DNA of 64,000 bases from Haloechinothrix sp033042135 (GTDB lineage Bacteria > Actinomycetota > Actinomycetes > Mycobacteriales > Pseudonocardiaceae), in the NCBI RefSeq assembly GCF_033042135.1, contig NZ_WBXM01000007.1, forward strand, positions 1 to 64,000. The letters are read 5' to 3'. The notes beneath the pieces are model-generated. The model saw only the letters and a program-made list of their open reading frames with translations, did no database searches and was not told the origin of the DNA. Position 1 is the first letter of the stretch; every line of letters begins with the position of its first letter. Shown here piece after piece: positions 43,929 through 52,800 of the stretch. A program made the translations under genes and the position numbers.

Positions 43929-44704
43929 CCGCACCACAGGTCGTCGTCTACCCGGACGCTGACGTACTGGCCGCGGCCTGCGCAGCCCGCATGGTCACCA
44001 CGCTGACGGACGTGCAGTCGGCCACAGGGTCAGCATCGGTGGTGCTGACCGGCGGCGGGATCGGTATCGCCGTGCTCGACGCGCTGCGCCGCTGTGCCGC
44101 CAGGGACGCCATCGACTGGGGTCGGCTCGACGTGTACTGGGGCGACGAGCGGTTCGTGCCACGGGACGATGGGGAACGCAACGAGAAGCAGGCCCGCGAG
44201 GCCCTGCTCGATCACGTCGATGTCGATCCCGGCCGCATCCATGCCATGCCCCCCTCCGACGGGTGGTGTGGGGACGATGTGGGCGCGGCGGCCGCGTGGT
44301 ACGCGGAGGTACTCGACCGGCAGGCGCGCGGCGAGCACCGCACCGGCGCGCCGATGTTCGACCTGCTGCTGCTCGGCGTGGGCGGCGAGGGACACGTGGC
44401 GTCGATCTTCCCGTCCTCACCAGCGGCCCGCGACACCGATCACCTGGTCACCGCCGTGCGTGACTGCCCCAAGCCGCCTCCTACCAGGGTGTCGCTGACC
44501 TTGCCCGCGATCCGACTGGCGCGCGAGGTGTGGATCGTCACGGCGGGCGAGGCGAAGGCGGACGTCCTCGCCGCGGCTTATACCGGCGCGGACGAAGTCA
44601 ACCTGCCGGTGGCCGGGGCACGTGGCCGGTCGCGTACCCGGTGGCTCCTGGATGCCGGCGCCGCATCGGCGCTGCCCGAGTTGGATCAGACACACCTGCT
44701 CTGA
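43925..44704 (+). CDS. pgl: 6-phosphogluconolactonase
   Basis: 259-aa DevB/NagB-fold enzyme that hydrolyses 6-phosphogluconolactone in the oxidative pentose phosphate pathway. Motifs: VVLTGGGIGIAVLDAL, YWGDERFVPRDDGERNEKQAREALL (residues about 76-100) and LLLGVGGEGHVASIFP. ATG 43925 overlaps the pgi stop (ATGA). Normally zwf and opcA lie between pgi and pgl; here both are missing. The stop codon is at a tandem duplication (44684-44721); without it the frame would run 25 codons further. Confidence 0.95.
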   Translation: MTAPQVVVYPDADVLAAACAARMVTTLTDVQSATGSASVVLTGGGIGIAVLDALRRCAARDAIDWGRLDVYWGDERFVPRDDGERNEKQAREALLDHVDVDPGRIHAMPPSDGWCGDDVGAAAAWYAEVLDRQARGEHRTGAPMFDLLLLGVGGEGHVASIFPSSPAARDTDHLVTAVRDCPKPPPTRVSLTLPAIRLAREVWIVTAGEAKADVLAAAYTGADEVNLPVAGARGRSRTRWLLDAGAASALPELDQTHLL

Positions 44705-44721
44705 TCAGACACACCTGCTCT
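44684..44721 (+). repeat. 19-bp perfect tandem duplication spanning the pgl stop codon
   Basis: Two exact adjacent copies of GATCAGACACACCTGCTCT. The junction creates TGA, the stop of pgl. The second copy lies outside the gene. Confidence 0.95.
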
Positions 44722-44883
44722 GCCGGGTTCGGTGTGCCACACGACGCCCGGCTGCCGTTCCCATTCGTTTGCATAAGCACAGGAATCGAGCGGAGTGACG
44801 CGCTGCGCGTCCCGCAGGCCCCTGGATCGGCTCCTTCCCTGTAGGAGACCCACCAGTCAGGTGAGAACCGGAGGCCTGTCGCA

Positions 44884-45846
44884 GTGCTTACGAACGGACT
44901 CGCCATGTCACCGTTCCAACAGAACATCGGGATTGATCGTCGTCGAGCGATACCACGGCAGCGAACCGCCCGTGCGATCGTGCGGCGCCGCGCGTACCGG
45001 ACCTACCTCGGATACGCGGTGCTCGCCATGGCCACGATCGCGGGGGCCACCCTGGTACAGCTGGCCCTGCCGGGCGGCTCGTGGCGCGACTGGCTGCTGA
45101 CCATCGGGCTCCCCCTGCTGGTGGCGGCATCCGCCTGCGTCATCGGGGTGCTGACCCACCGGCTGCGCCTGCTCCGGCGCCGTGTCGCCGAACTCGAACG
45201 TGACCGCGCCGCCTGGCAGGAGGAGCAGCGCCAGCAGGTCGCCGCTGAGGAACGTGCCCGGCTGGCACGGGATATGCATGACGTGGTGGCCCACGACATC
45301 ACGCTTATCACGATGCAGGCCAACGCGCTGGAGTCCGCGGGCACGGTCGAGGCAGCCAGGGAGACCGCCGGGGTCATCAGCCAGTTGAGCAACCGGACAC
45401 TGGACGAGTTGCGGGCGGTGATCAGCATGCTGCGCGCAGGCGCTGAACCCAGGGACGGGTGCCACGATCTCTCCCGACTGGAATGCCTCGCTGAGGCCGT
45501 CGGCGTGGTCACCCGGTTTCACCGGGATCCGTTGCCGCAGGATGTGCCCGAGCCGGTGACCATCGCGGTGTACCGCACTGTGCAGGAAGCACTGATCAAT
45601 GCCCGCAAACACGCCCCTGGCGCGACGGCCACGGTCCGTATTGGCTATGACGGCGAGGCGGTACGGGTAGAGGTGCGCAACACACCCCCTACCGCGGCAG
45701 GCGCACCGTTACCTTCCGGCGGTCACGGGCTGGCCGGCCTCGCCGAGCGGGCGCTGCTGCTCGGCGGCAGGTTTCATGCCCGTTCCACTGACGACGGTGG
45801 CTTTGAGGTCACCGCGCGCTATCCGATCGACACGATGCGCCGGTAG
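44884..45846 (+). CDS. Orphan NarL-type sensor histidine kinase
   Basis: 320-aa kinase with two membrane helices (residues about 42-62 and 71-90), a short coiled coil, a HisKA_3 dimerisation domain with phospho-acceptor His in ARDMHDVVAHDITLI (His about 132) and an HATPase domain (VQEALINARKHAPG; GGHGLAGLAERALLLGG). There is little extracytoplasmic sequence between the helices, so it probably senses the membrane or cytosol. No response regulator gene is next to it. GTG 44884 has GGAGG at about 11 nt; ATG 44905 is an alternative. Confidence 0.9.
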   Translation: MLTNGLAMSPFQQNIGIDRRRAIPRQRTARAIVRRRAYRTYLGYAVLAMATIAGATLVQLALPGGSWRDWLLTIGLPLLVAASACVIGVLTHRLRLLRRRVAELERDRAAWQEEQRQQVAAEERARLARDMHDVVAHDITLITMQANALESAGTVEAARETAGVISQLSNRTLDELRAVISMLRAGAEPRDGCHDLSRLECLAEAVGVVTRFHRDPLPQDVPEPVTIAVYRTVQEALINARKHAPGATATVRIGYDGEAVRVEVRNTPPTAAGAPLPSGGHGLAGLAERALLLGGRFHARSTDDGGFEVTARYPIDTMRR

Positions 45847-45883
45847 CTCGCAGGCGCCGCCCAGCCGCGCGCCGGACGCTGCG

Positions 45884-46225
45884 TCAGCGCCCGCGGCGTT
45901 CCCGGAGCCGCTCCAGTGCCTCGGCGAGGATCGCCTCGCCTTCCTCTTTGCTACGGCGTTCCTGCACGTAGGCGAAGTGTGACTTGTAGGGCTCGCTGCG
46001 CGGCTCGGTCGGCGGATTCCGGCGGTCGCGGCCCGCGGGCAGGCCGCAGCGCTGGCATTCCCACTCGGCGGGTACCTCGACGTCGGCGGCGAACGCCGGC
46101 GTCGACTCGTGCCCCCTGGCGCACCAGTACGAGACCGTGTGGCGCGGGGCGACCTCTCCCCGCTCGGCTTCCCCTGCCGGGCCGGATCCTACCTTGGATC
46201 CGCGAATGGCGTGACCGTCGACCAT
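45884..46225 (-). CDS. rbpA: RNA polymerase-binding protein RbpA
   Basis: 113-aa essential actinobacterial transcription factor that stabilises the RNA polymerase-sigma open complex. Central zinc-ribbon-like core CARGHESTPAFAADVEVPAEWECQRCGLPAG (residues about 34-64) and the basic linker NPPTEPRSEPYKSHFAYVQERRS leading to the C-terminal sigma-binding helix EEGEAILAEALERLRERRG. ATG 46225 with TGAGGC upstream. Converges with the kinase gene; secG lies 5 bp beyond on the same strand. Confidence 0.95.
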   Translation of the reverse strand: MVDGHAIRGSKVGSGPAGEAERGEVAPRHTVSYWCARGHESTPAFAADVEVPAEWECQRCGLPAGRDRRNPPTEPRSEPYKSHFAYVQERRSKEEGEAILAEALERLRERRGR

Positions 46226-46230
46226 GCGCC

Positions 46231-46461
46231 TCAGACCTTCATCATCAGGCCGACACCGGTGATGCTGATCAGCCAGACCGCACCGATGGCCAGCGTGATC
46301 CGGTCCAGGTTCTTCTCCGCCATGCTCGAGCCTGCGAGACTCGACTGGGTGCCACCGCCGAACAACGACGACAGCCCGCCGCCGCGTCCCTTGTGCAGCA
46401 GCACCGCCGCGATCAGGCTGATGCTGCTGACAACCAGCAGGGCCCTCAGGAAGAATTCCAT
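46231..46461 (-). CDS. secG: Protein translocase subunit SecG
   Basis: 76-aa membrane protein of the SecYEG channel. Two helices (LRALLVVSSISLIAAVLLH and RITLAIGAVWLISITGVGLM) flank the conserved cytoplasmic loop KGRGGGLSSLFGGG. ATG 46461 follows GAGGAC; earlier in-frame codons are unsupported. It is the last of gap-pgk-tpiA-secG, standard actinobacterial order. Confidence 0.96.
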   Translation of the reverse strand: MEFFLRALLVVSSISLIAAVLLHKGRGGGLSSLFGGGTQSSLAGSSMAEKNLDRITLAIGAVWLISITGVGLMMKV

Positions 46462-46561
46462 GTCGTCCTCACGGTTGGAAGTGCACGCCATCCGGCCGGG
46501 CGCTACCGCACCGAGCCGCCTTCCAGGTTACCCGACATGACCGTCGCCGGTGTCGGGCCCG

Positions 46562-47347
46562 TCACGGTAATGGCCCGCCCGCCGCCATGGCGCACAGCTT
46601 GGTGAACTCGTCGGCGTCCAGGCTGGCACCACCCACCAACGCCCCGTTGATATTGGGCTGCTGTACCAGGTCGGCGATGTTACTGGACTTCACCGAACCG
46701 CCGTACAGGATGCGGATGCCCGCGCTGGTTTCCTCGCCGTACTTCGTGGTGAGCGTGTCACGTAGCGCGGCACAGACCTCCTCCGCGTCGGCGGGGGTGG
46801 CCACCCGTCCGGTCCCGATCGCCCAGACCGGCTCGTAGGCGATGACGCACTGGCCCGCCTGCTCGGCGGAGACCCGCCGCAGGGCAGCGGACAGCTGCTC
46901 GGTGGTGTGGTCGAGCTGCCGCCCGTCCTCGCGCACCTCGAGGGGCTCGCCGACACACAGGATGGGTGTCAGCCCGTGCTTCAGCGCGATGCGTACCTTC
47001 GCGTTGATCAGGTCGTCGGATTCGCCGTGGTGCTCCCGGCGCTCGGAATGCCCGACCACCACATAGGTACAGCCCAGCTTGGCAAGCATGGCCGCGGACA
47101 CCTCGCCGGTGTAGGCGCCGGACTCGTGCGCGGACACGTCCTGCGCGCCGTGCAGGATGGCCAGCTTGTCGCCCTCGATCAGGGTCTGCACGCTGCGGAT
47201 GTCGGTGAACGGCGGGAGCACGGCGACATCCACGTTCTCCAGGTACTTCTTCGGAAGCGTGAACGCGATCTTCTGCACGAGGGCGATGGCCTCGAGGTGG
47301 TTCAGGTTCATCTTCCAGTTGCCTGCGATGAGCGGCTTGGTCGTCAC
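46562..47347 (-). CDS. tpiA: Triosephosphate isomerase
   Basis: 261-aa glycolytic enzyme interconverting dihydroxyacetone phosphate and glyceraldehyde 3-phosphate. Catalytic residues: GNWKMN (Lys), GHSERR (His), YEPVWAIGTG (Glu 170 region), followed by ILYGGSVK and LVGGASLD phosphate-binding loops. GTG 47347 overlaps the pgk stop as GTGA. Confidence 0.98.
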   Translation of the reverse strand: MTTKPLIAGNWKMNLNHLEAIALVQKIAFTLPKKYLENVDVAVLPPFTDIRSVQTLIEGDKLAILHGAQDVSAHESGAYTGEVSAAMLAKLGCTYVVVGHSERREHHGESDDLINAKVRIALKHGLTPILCVGEPLEVREDGRQLDHTTEQLSAALRRVSAEQAGQCVIAYEPVWAIGTGRVATPADAEEVCAALRDTLTTKYGEETSAGIRILYGGSVKSSNIADLVQQPNINGALVGGASLDADEFTKLCAMAAGGPLP

Positions 47348-48573
47348 GCGACGCCCCCTCCTTCGAGTACAGCGACACCGGGCAGTTCCTTGCCCTCGAG
47401 GTATTCCAGCGAGGCGCCCCCGCCGGTGGATATGTGTCCGAAGCTTTCCTCTGCCAGGCCGAAGGTACGCACCGCGGCTGCAGAATCGCCGCCACCGACC
47501 ACGCTGAACGCCTCACTCCCGGCGATGGCTCGAGCGATCTGCTTGGTTCCCTCTGCGAACGGGCTCATCTCGAACACACCCATGGGGCCGTTCCAGAACA
47601 CCGTGCGTGCGGGCTCGAGCGCCTCGGTGAAGGCCCGCACCGAATCCGGGCCGATGTCCAGTCCCATCCAGCCAGCCGGGATGGCCTCCGCGGGCACCAC
47701 GCGGGTGGCGGCGTCCGCGGCGAAGGCGTCCGCGGCGACCACGTCCGTCGGCAGCACCAACGCCGATCCGCCCTCGTTCAAGAGGCGCTTGCACTCGTCG
47801 ATCATGTCGCGCTCGACCAGCGAGTCCCCCACGTCGTAACCGCGGGCGGCGAGGAACGTGAAGCACATTCCGCCGCCTACCAGCAGGGTATCCACCTTCG
47901 GCAGCAACGCGTCGATCACGCCGAGCTTGTCCGAGACCTTGGAGCCCCCGAGCACCACCGCGTACGGGCGTGCTGGATCCCCGGTCAGGCCGCGCAGCAC
48001 CGACACCTCGGCCAGCACCAGATCACCAGCGTAGGCCGGCAACACGTGCCCGACGTCGTACACAGAGGCCTGCTTGCGGTGCACCACCCCGAAGCCGTCC
48101 GAGACGAACGCGCCGTCGGTGCCGACCAGCGCCGCCAGCTCCGCTGCCAGCTCGGCTCGTTCGCCGGCGTCCTTGCTGGTCTCCCTCGGGTCGAAGCGCA
48201 CGTTCTCCAGCAGCGCCACCTCGCCGTCTGCCAGCCCTGACACGGTGGCCTTCGCCGAGTCACCCACCACATCGCCTGCCAGCGGCACTCGCTCGTCGAG
48301 CAGCTCCGCCATACGCGCGGCCACCGGTGCGAGCGAGTACCGCGGCTCGGGCTCACCCTTCGGCCTACCGAGGTGGGCGGCCACCACCACGCGCGCACCT
48401 GCATCCAGCAGCCGCCGCACGGTGGGCAGCGCGGCACGGATCCTGCCGTCGTCGGTGACCTCGGGCGCCGGGCCCGAGGTCTCCAACGGGACGTTCAGGT
48501 CGGCGCGTACGAGCACACCCCTGCCGCGCACCCCGGCGGCGATCAGGTCGTCGACTGTCGTGACAGCACTCAT
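47344..48573 (-). CDS. pgk: Phosphoglycerate kinase
   Basis: 409-aa glycolytic kinase. VRADLNVPLE near the N-terminus, AAHLGRPKGEPEPRYSLAPVA with substrate-binding Arg, YAVVLGGSKVSDKLGVI, and the nucleotide loop GGGDSAAAVRTFGL (residues about 370-384) are present. Start ATG 48573 is preceded by an adjacent in-frame GTG (48576), either possible. It lies 4 bp after gap. Confidence 0.98.
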   Translation of the reverse strand: MSAVTTVDDLIAAGVRGRGVLVRADLNVPLETSGPAPEVTDDGRIRAALPTVRRLLDAGARVVVAAHLGRPKGEPEPRYSLAPVAARMAELLDERVPLAGDVVGDSAKATVSGLADGEVALLENVRFDPRETSKDAGERAELAAELAALVGTDGAFVSDGFGVVHRKQASVYDVGHVLPAYAGDLVLAEVSVLRGLTGDPARPYAVVLGGSKVSDKLGVIDALLPKVDTLLVGGGMCFTFLAARGYDVGDSLVERDMIDECKRLLNEGGSALVLPTDVVAADAFAADAATRVVPAEAIPAGWMGLDIGPDSVRAFTEALEPARTVFWNGPMGVFEMSPFAEGTKQIARAIAGSEAFSVVGGGDSAAAVRTFGLAEESFGHISTGGGASLEYLEGKELPGVAVLEGGGVA

Positions 48574-48577
48574 CACG

Positions 48578-49582
48578 TCAGGACAGCTTCGAGCCGACGA
48601 GGGTAACCAGGTCGACGAGCCGGTTGGAGTAACCCCACTCGTTGTCGTACCAGCCGACCACCTTGACCTGGTTGCCGACCACGTTGGTCAGCGGGGCGTC
48701 GAAGATGGTGGATGCCGGGTCGGTCACGATATCGGTGGACACCAGCGGCTCCTCGCTGTAGCGCAGGATCCCCTTGAGCGGGCCGTCCGCGGCCGCCTTG
48801 AACGCCGCGTTGACGTCCTCGATGGTGGCCTCGTTGCGCAGCGTGGCCGTCAGGTCCGTCGTGGATCCGGTGGGCACCGGCACCCGCAGCGCGTACCCGT
48901 CGAGCTTACCGTTGAGCTCGGGCATCACCAGGCCGATCGCCTTGGCGGCACCGGTGCTGGTCGGCACGATGTTCAGCCCGGCGGCACGGGCGCGGCGGAG
49001 ATCCTTGTGCGGGCCGTCCTGCAGGTTCTGGTCGGCGGTGTAGGCGTGGATCGTGGTCATCAAGCCGTGCTCGATGCCGAAGTTCTCGTGCAACACCTTG
49101 GCGAGCGGACCGAGGCAGTTGGTGGTGCACGAGGCGTTGGAGATGATCGTCTGTGTGCCGTCGTACTGGTCGTCGTTCACGCCGAGCACGACCGTGAGGT
49201 CCTCCCCCTTGGCCGGTGCGGAGATGATCACCTTGCGTGCGCCCGCCTCGACGTGCTTGCGCGCGGCGTCGGCCTGGGTGAACAGCCCGGTCGACTCGAC
49301 GACCACGTCGACCCCGAGATCGCCCCACGGCAGGTTGGCAGGATCCCGCTCGGCGAATGCCTTGATGGTCGTGCCACCCACGCGAATGCCATCTTCGGTA
49401 GCCGCCACATCGGAGTCGAGCCTGCCGAGCACGCTGTCATAGGCGAGCAGGTGCGCCATCGTGGCGACATCACCGAGATCGTTGAAGGCGACCACCTCGA
49501 TGTCCTGACCGCTCGCTTGCACGGCCCTGAAGAAGTTCCGGCCGATCCGGCCGAAGCCGTTCACACCTACACGAACCGTCAC
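48578..49582 (-). CDS. gap: Glyceraldehyde-3-phosphate dehydrogenase, type I
   Basis: 334-aa NAD-dependent glycolytic dehydrogenase. Rossmann motif VGVNGFGRIGRNFFRA, catalytic Cys in SNASCTTNC (about residues 149-157) with the His in HAYTADQ, and VPTSTGAAKAIG, RVPVPTGSTTDL. GTG 49582 follows AAGGAGAG. In most actinobacteria whiA is the next gene upstream; here the SMC-like operon is placed between them. Confidence 0.98.
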   Translation of the reverse strand: MTVRVGVNGFGRIGRNFFRAVQASGQDIEVVAFNDLGDVATMAHLLAYDSVLGRLDSDVAATEDGIRVGGTTIKAFAERDPANLPWGDLGVDVVVESTGLFTQADAARKHVEAGARKVIISAPAKGEDLTVVLGVNDDQYDGTQTIISNASCTTNCLGPLAKVLHENFGIEHGLMTTIHAYTADQNLQDGPHKDLRRARAAGLNIVPTSTGAAKAIGLVMPELNGKLDGYALRVPVPTGSTTDLTATLRNEATIEDVNAAFKAAADGPLKGILRYSEEPLVSTDIVTDPASTIFDAPLTNVVGNQVKVVGWYDNEWGYSNRLVDLVTLVGSKLS

Positions 49583-49763
49583 TGCTCTGCTCTCCTTGTC
49601 TGTGCGGGGTCATGTGCGGGGTTCACACGATGCCGCTCGGCGGCTACGCACGCTCGGCCCACGCCAGCCGAACCCAGCCGCTACCCTAGCGTGATGGCCA
49701 GCGCGGATCCGACCGGCCCTCACCCACGGCGCCGGGTGCGCGGGCAGCCTATCCCGAACCCGG

Positions 49764-49775
49764 TTGATCGATCAA
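49764..49775. promoter_or_regulatory. 12-bp perfect palindrome between the SMC operon and gap
   Basis: TTGATCGATCAA is identical to its reverse complement. It lies in the 271-bp gap (49583-49853), 182 bp upstream of the gap start; a TAGGGT box on the minus strand (49683-49688) is a weak -10 candidate between them. A regulator of gap could bind it; not tested. Confidence 0.4.
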
Positions 49776-49853
49776 GATGACCGTGAGCCCGGCTCCGCGG
49801 CAGCACTCAGTACGTGACGGCCACCCGGAGGCCATTCTCGCCCGGGCGGTGGG

Positions 49854-52800
49854 TCACGCCTGCGCACGCTGGTAGACCCGGGTCGCCGAGATCCGCCCCA
49901 CCCCGTCCGGCTCGCCGAGCTGATCGATCGCCTCCCGCATGGTCGCCTCGACCGAGAGGTACTTGCGGCCCGCACGCAGGTCGGCGTCGTTACGCATTCG
50001 GATGATCAGCGGGAACTCGCTCAGCGCGCTCGCGTCGAACAGCCCTGTGGTGTAGACGAGCTGCACGCCGAGCGCCCGCGCCACGGCACGCTGCAGTTCG
50101 AGCAGGTAACCGGCCGATGCCCGGCCGATGGGGTTGTCGAGGAACAGCACACCCGCGTGGGAGTCGCGCGGACGACCCTTATCGTTGGCACGCAGCGCCG
50201 CCATCGTGCAGTACAGCACGATGGCGGCGGTGAGCTGCTGGCCCCCGGAGAAGACATCTTTGATCTCCGAGATCCGTTGCCGCTCGGTACGCAGCACCGA
50301 GTCCGGTTTCAGCACTTCGATGTGGAACCCCTTCGGCACGGCCGCCCGCACCGCCCGCAACAGCAGGGACATCCCGTCCCGCTTGACGTCCTTCTCCCCC
50401 GACCTGCCTTGTCGCGCGGTACCGGCCGCGACCTCGTCGACCACCTCACCGAGCTGCTCGACCAGCATGGTCTCGTCGGGCTCGGCGAACCTGATACGCA
50501 GGAACTCGCTGCCCGACCAGTCGCCGAGCCCGTCGGGCAGCCGGGAGAGCCGCTGCGCCGATCGCAACAGCCGCAGCGCGCCCTCGGCCATGCCCTGTAG
50601 CCGGGTGACGATCCCGGAGCGGTGGCGATCGATGTGCTCGAGATCGCCGGTGAGGCTGCGTAGGCGCGGGCGAAGCGCCGAGATCCACTCCCCGGCGTGC
50701 TCGCCGAGCCGGTCCCTGCGCACCGCCACGATCTGCCGCCGTACCGGGCTCGACAGCGACTCGAAACGTTCCTCGGCGGCGTAGGAGACCAGCGCGTCGG
50801 CTCGCGCCCGGACCCACTTGTCGGCAGCGGCGACCGCCTCGTCGACCGTGGCCAGCGTCGAGCTCAGCGAGCTCCACCGTGCACGCGCGTCGTCCAGATC
50901 CCCGTCGAACGCCTCGACACCTGTCTGGCAGGCGGCACCGCCACCGGTGCCCGCCGGGCCGCCGCTGCTGCCCGCGTCCGCCGTTTCGGCGATCGCCGCG
51001 CTCGCCCGACCGGTGCCGGTTACCGGCACCACCGACTCGGCGAGCATGGTAAAGCCGGTGGCCGCGGCTTCTGCCGCCGCGAGGACCTCCTCGGCCTCGC
51101 TCAACCGTCGCTGCACCTCGTCGAGCTCCCGGCTCGCCGCCGCCGCTTCCTGCCGCGCCGTGCTGATCAGCTCCATGCCGTAGGCCACCGATCCCGGGCG
51201 TTGTACGTCGTCGAGCACGGCAGGCGCGGCGGGCAGGGCCTCCAGCTCGGCGCGCTGCGTAGCCACCGCCGCTACGGCGTCGGCCCGCTGTTCCTGCGCC
51301 GCCGCGAGTTCCCGTTCGGCGCGCTGCCGCGCCGCCTCGCGGGAGGCGGCGTCCGCACCGTCCGGTGAGTCCAGCAACTGCTCCGCCAGTTGCCGTACCT
51401 CGGGATCGAGGGCTTCCAGTTCCGCCCTTGCCGCCGCCTCGGCCTGCTCGGCGTGATCCAGTTCGGCCCGCAGATCGTTACCCACCTCGACCTTGGCGTA
51501 GGCGTCGGCGGCCTCGGCCAGACTCCGGCGCAGCACCTCGACCGGCTCGTCGGGAACCGGGTCGTCGGTGGTCACCGAGCCGCCACCCGGCACCTCGGCG
51601 AGCTCGGCACGCGCACTGGCCGCGGTCCGGTGATGCCCGTCCGCGGTGCGCTGCTCCTCGGCCGCCTGCTCACGCCACCGCGCGGCCAGCGCTTCGGCGT
51701 CGGCGGCCTCGGCCTGCCGCCGTTCGGCCTGCTCGCGCGCCGCCTTGGCGTCGTCCCGCCACTCAGCGACCCGTGTGACGGCACCGGCCAGCTCGGCAAG
51801 CGAGCGCGCCCGCTCGGCCGCCACGCGTGCCGTCTCCCGCCTGGCGGGCAGTTCCTCGCGAAGCCGGTCCCGCCGCGTGACGGTGCTGTCCACCCGCTGC
51901 CTCGCCCGCTCGACCGCCACCTGGGCTTGCTCGCATTCGGTGCGCGCATCGGCGGCGCGCTCGGTCAGCGTGGCCAGCGTGCCCGGCGGGCATTCCTCCC
52001 GCCAGGAACGGAGCTGCCACTCCAGCTCGGCATCCGCGGCCGACTGCTCGCTCAACCGCGCCAGCTCCCGCTTGCGCTCGGCCTGCCGCTCGCTGATCGC
52101 CGTCCGTTCCCGCTCGGCCGCGGCCTCGTCGTACAACGCTGGGTTCGGCGGGATCACGAACTCCGCGCCGGGGGCGAGCTCGTCGCCCTGCCCGGAAACG
52201 GCCTCGGTGCAGCCGACCGCCAGCGCCGAAGCGGGAAGCAGCGGCGAGGCCGTGAGCACCTCCCGGGCCCGCTCGATGCGGGACGGGTCGTTGACCAGCA
52301 CACCCCCTACCAGGTGCGGGTGGCGACGCACCACAGCGTCGGCCCGGTCGGCGGGCAACGTCGACAGGTACCGCAACCCCGACCAGGCGGTGATCCCCGC
52401 CTGCTCGAGGATATCGAGCGCCCGCTGCACGTCCTCCGGTGGCGGCAACAGGCCGCCACTGCCCAACGCCGCCAGTGCCCGCTCGTCGGTGGCCTCGGCC
52501 ATGCGCAACTCGGTGGCCGAGCGCTCGGCCTCGGCGCGCGCTTCGGCGAGCCGGGTCAGCAGCGCTGGCAGGTCGACGTCCAGCCGCACGTCCTCGCTGC
52601 CGAGTAACTCGGCCAGCCGTGACTTGCCTGCCAGCTCCTCGTTACGTTCGGTGACCCGGTCCAGCTCCGCCTGCGCACTGCCCTCCCGCGCCTCGAGCGT
52701 GCCAAGCCGCCTGCGCTCCTCCTGCAGCTCGCTGCTCACGGTGGCGTACTCCGTCTCGGCTTCGGCGAGTTCCCGCTCATGCCTGGTGAGGTCCCGCTCG

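Noticed and set aside
49583..49853. Remnant of a jetD/mksG gene next to the SMC operon
   Set aside because: The 271-bp gap has no ORF with TOPRIM-like sequence, and is too short.
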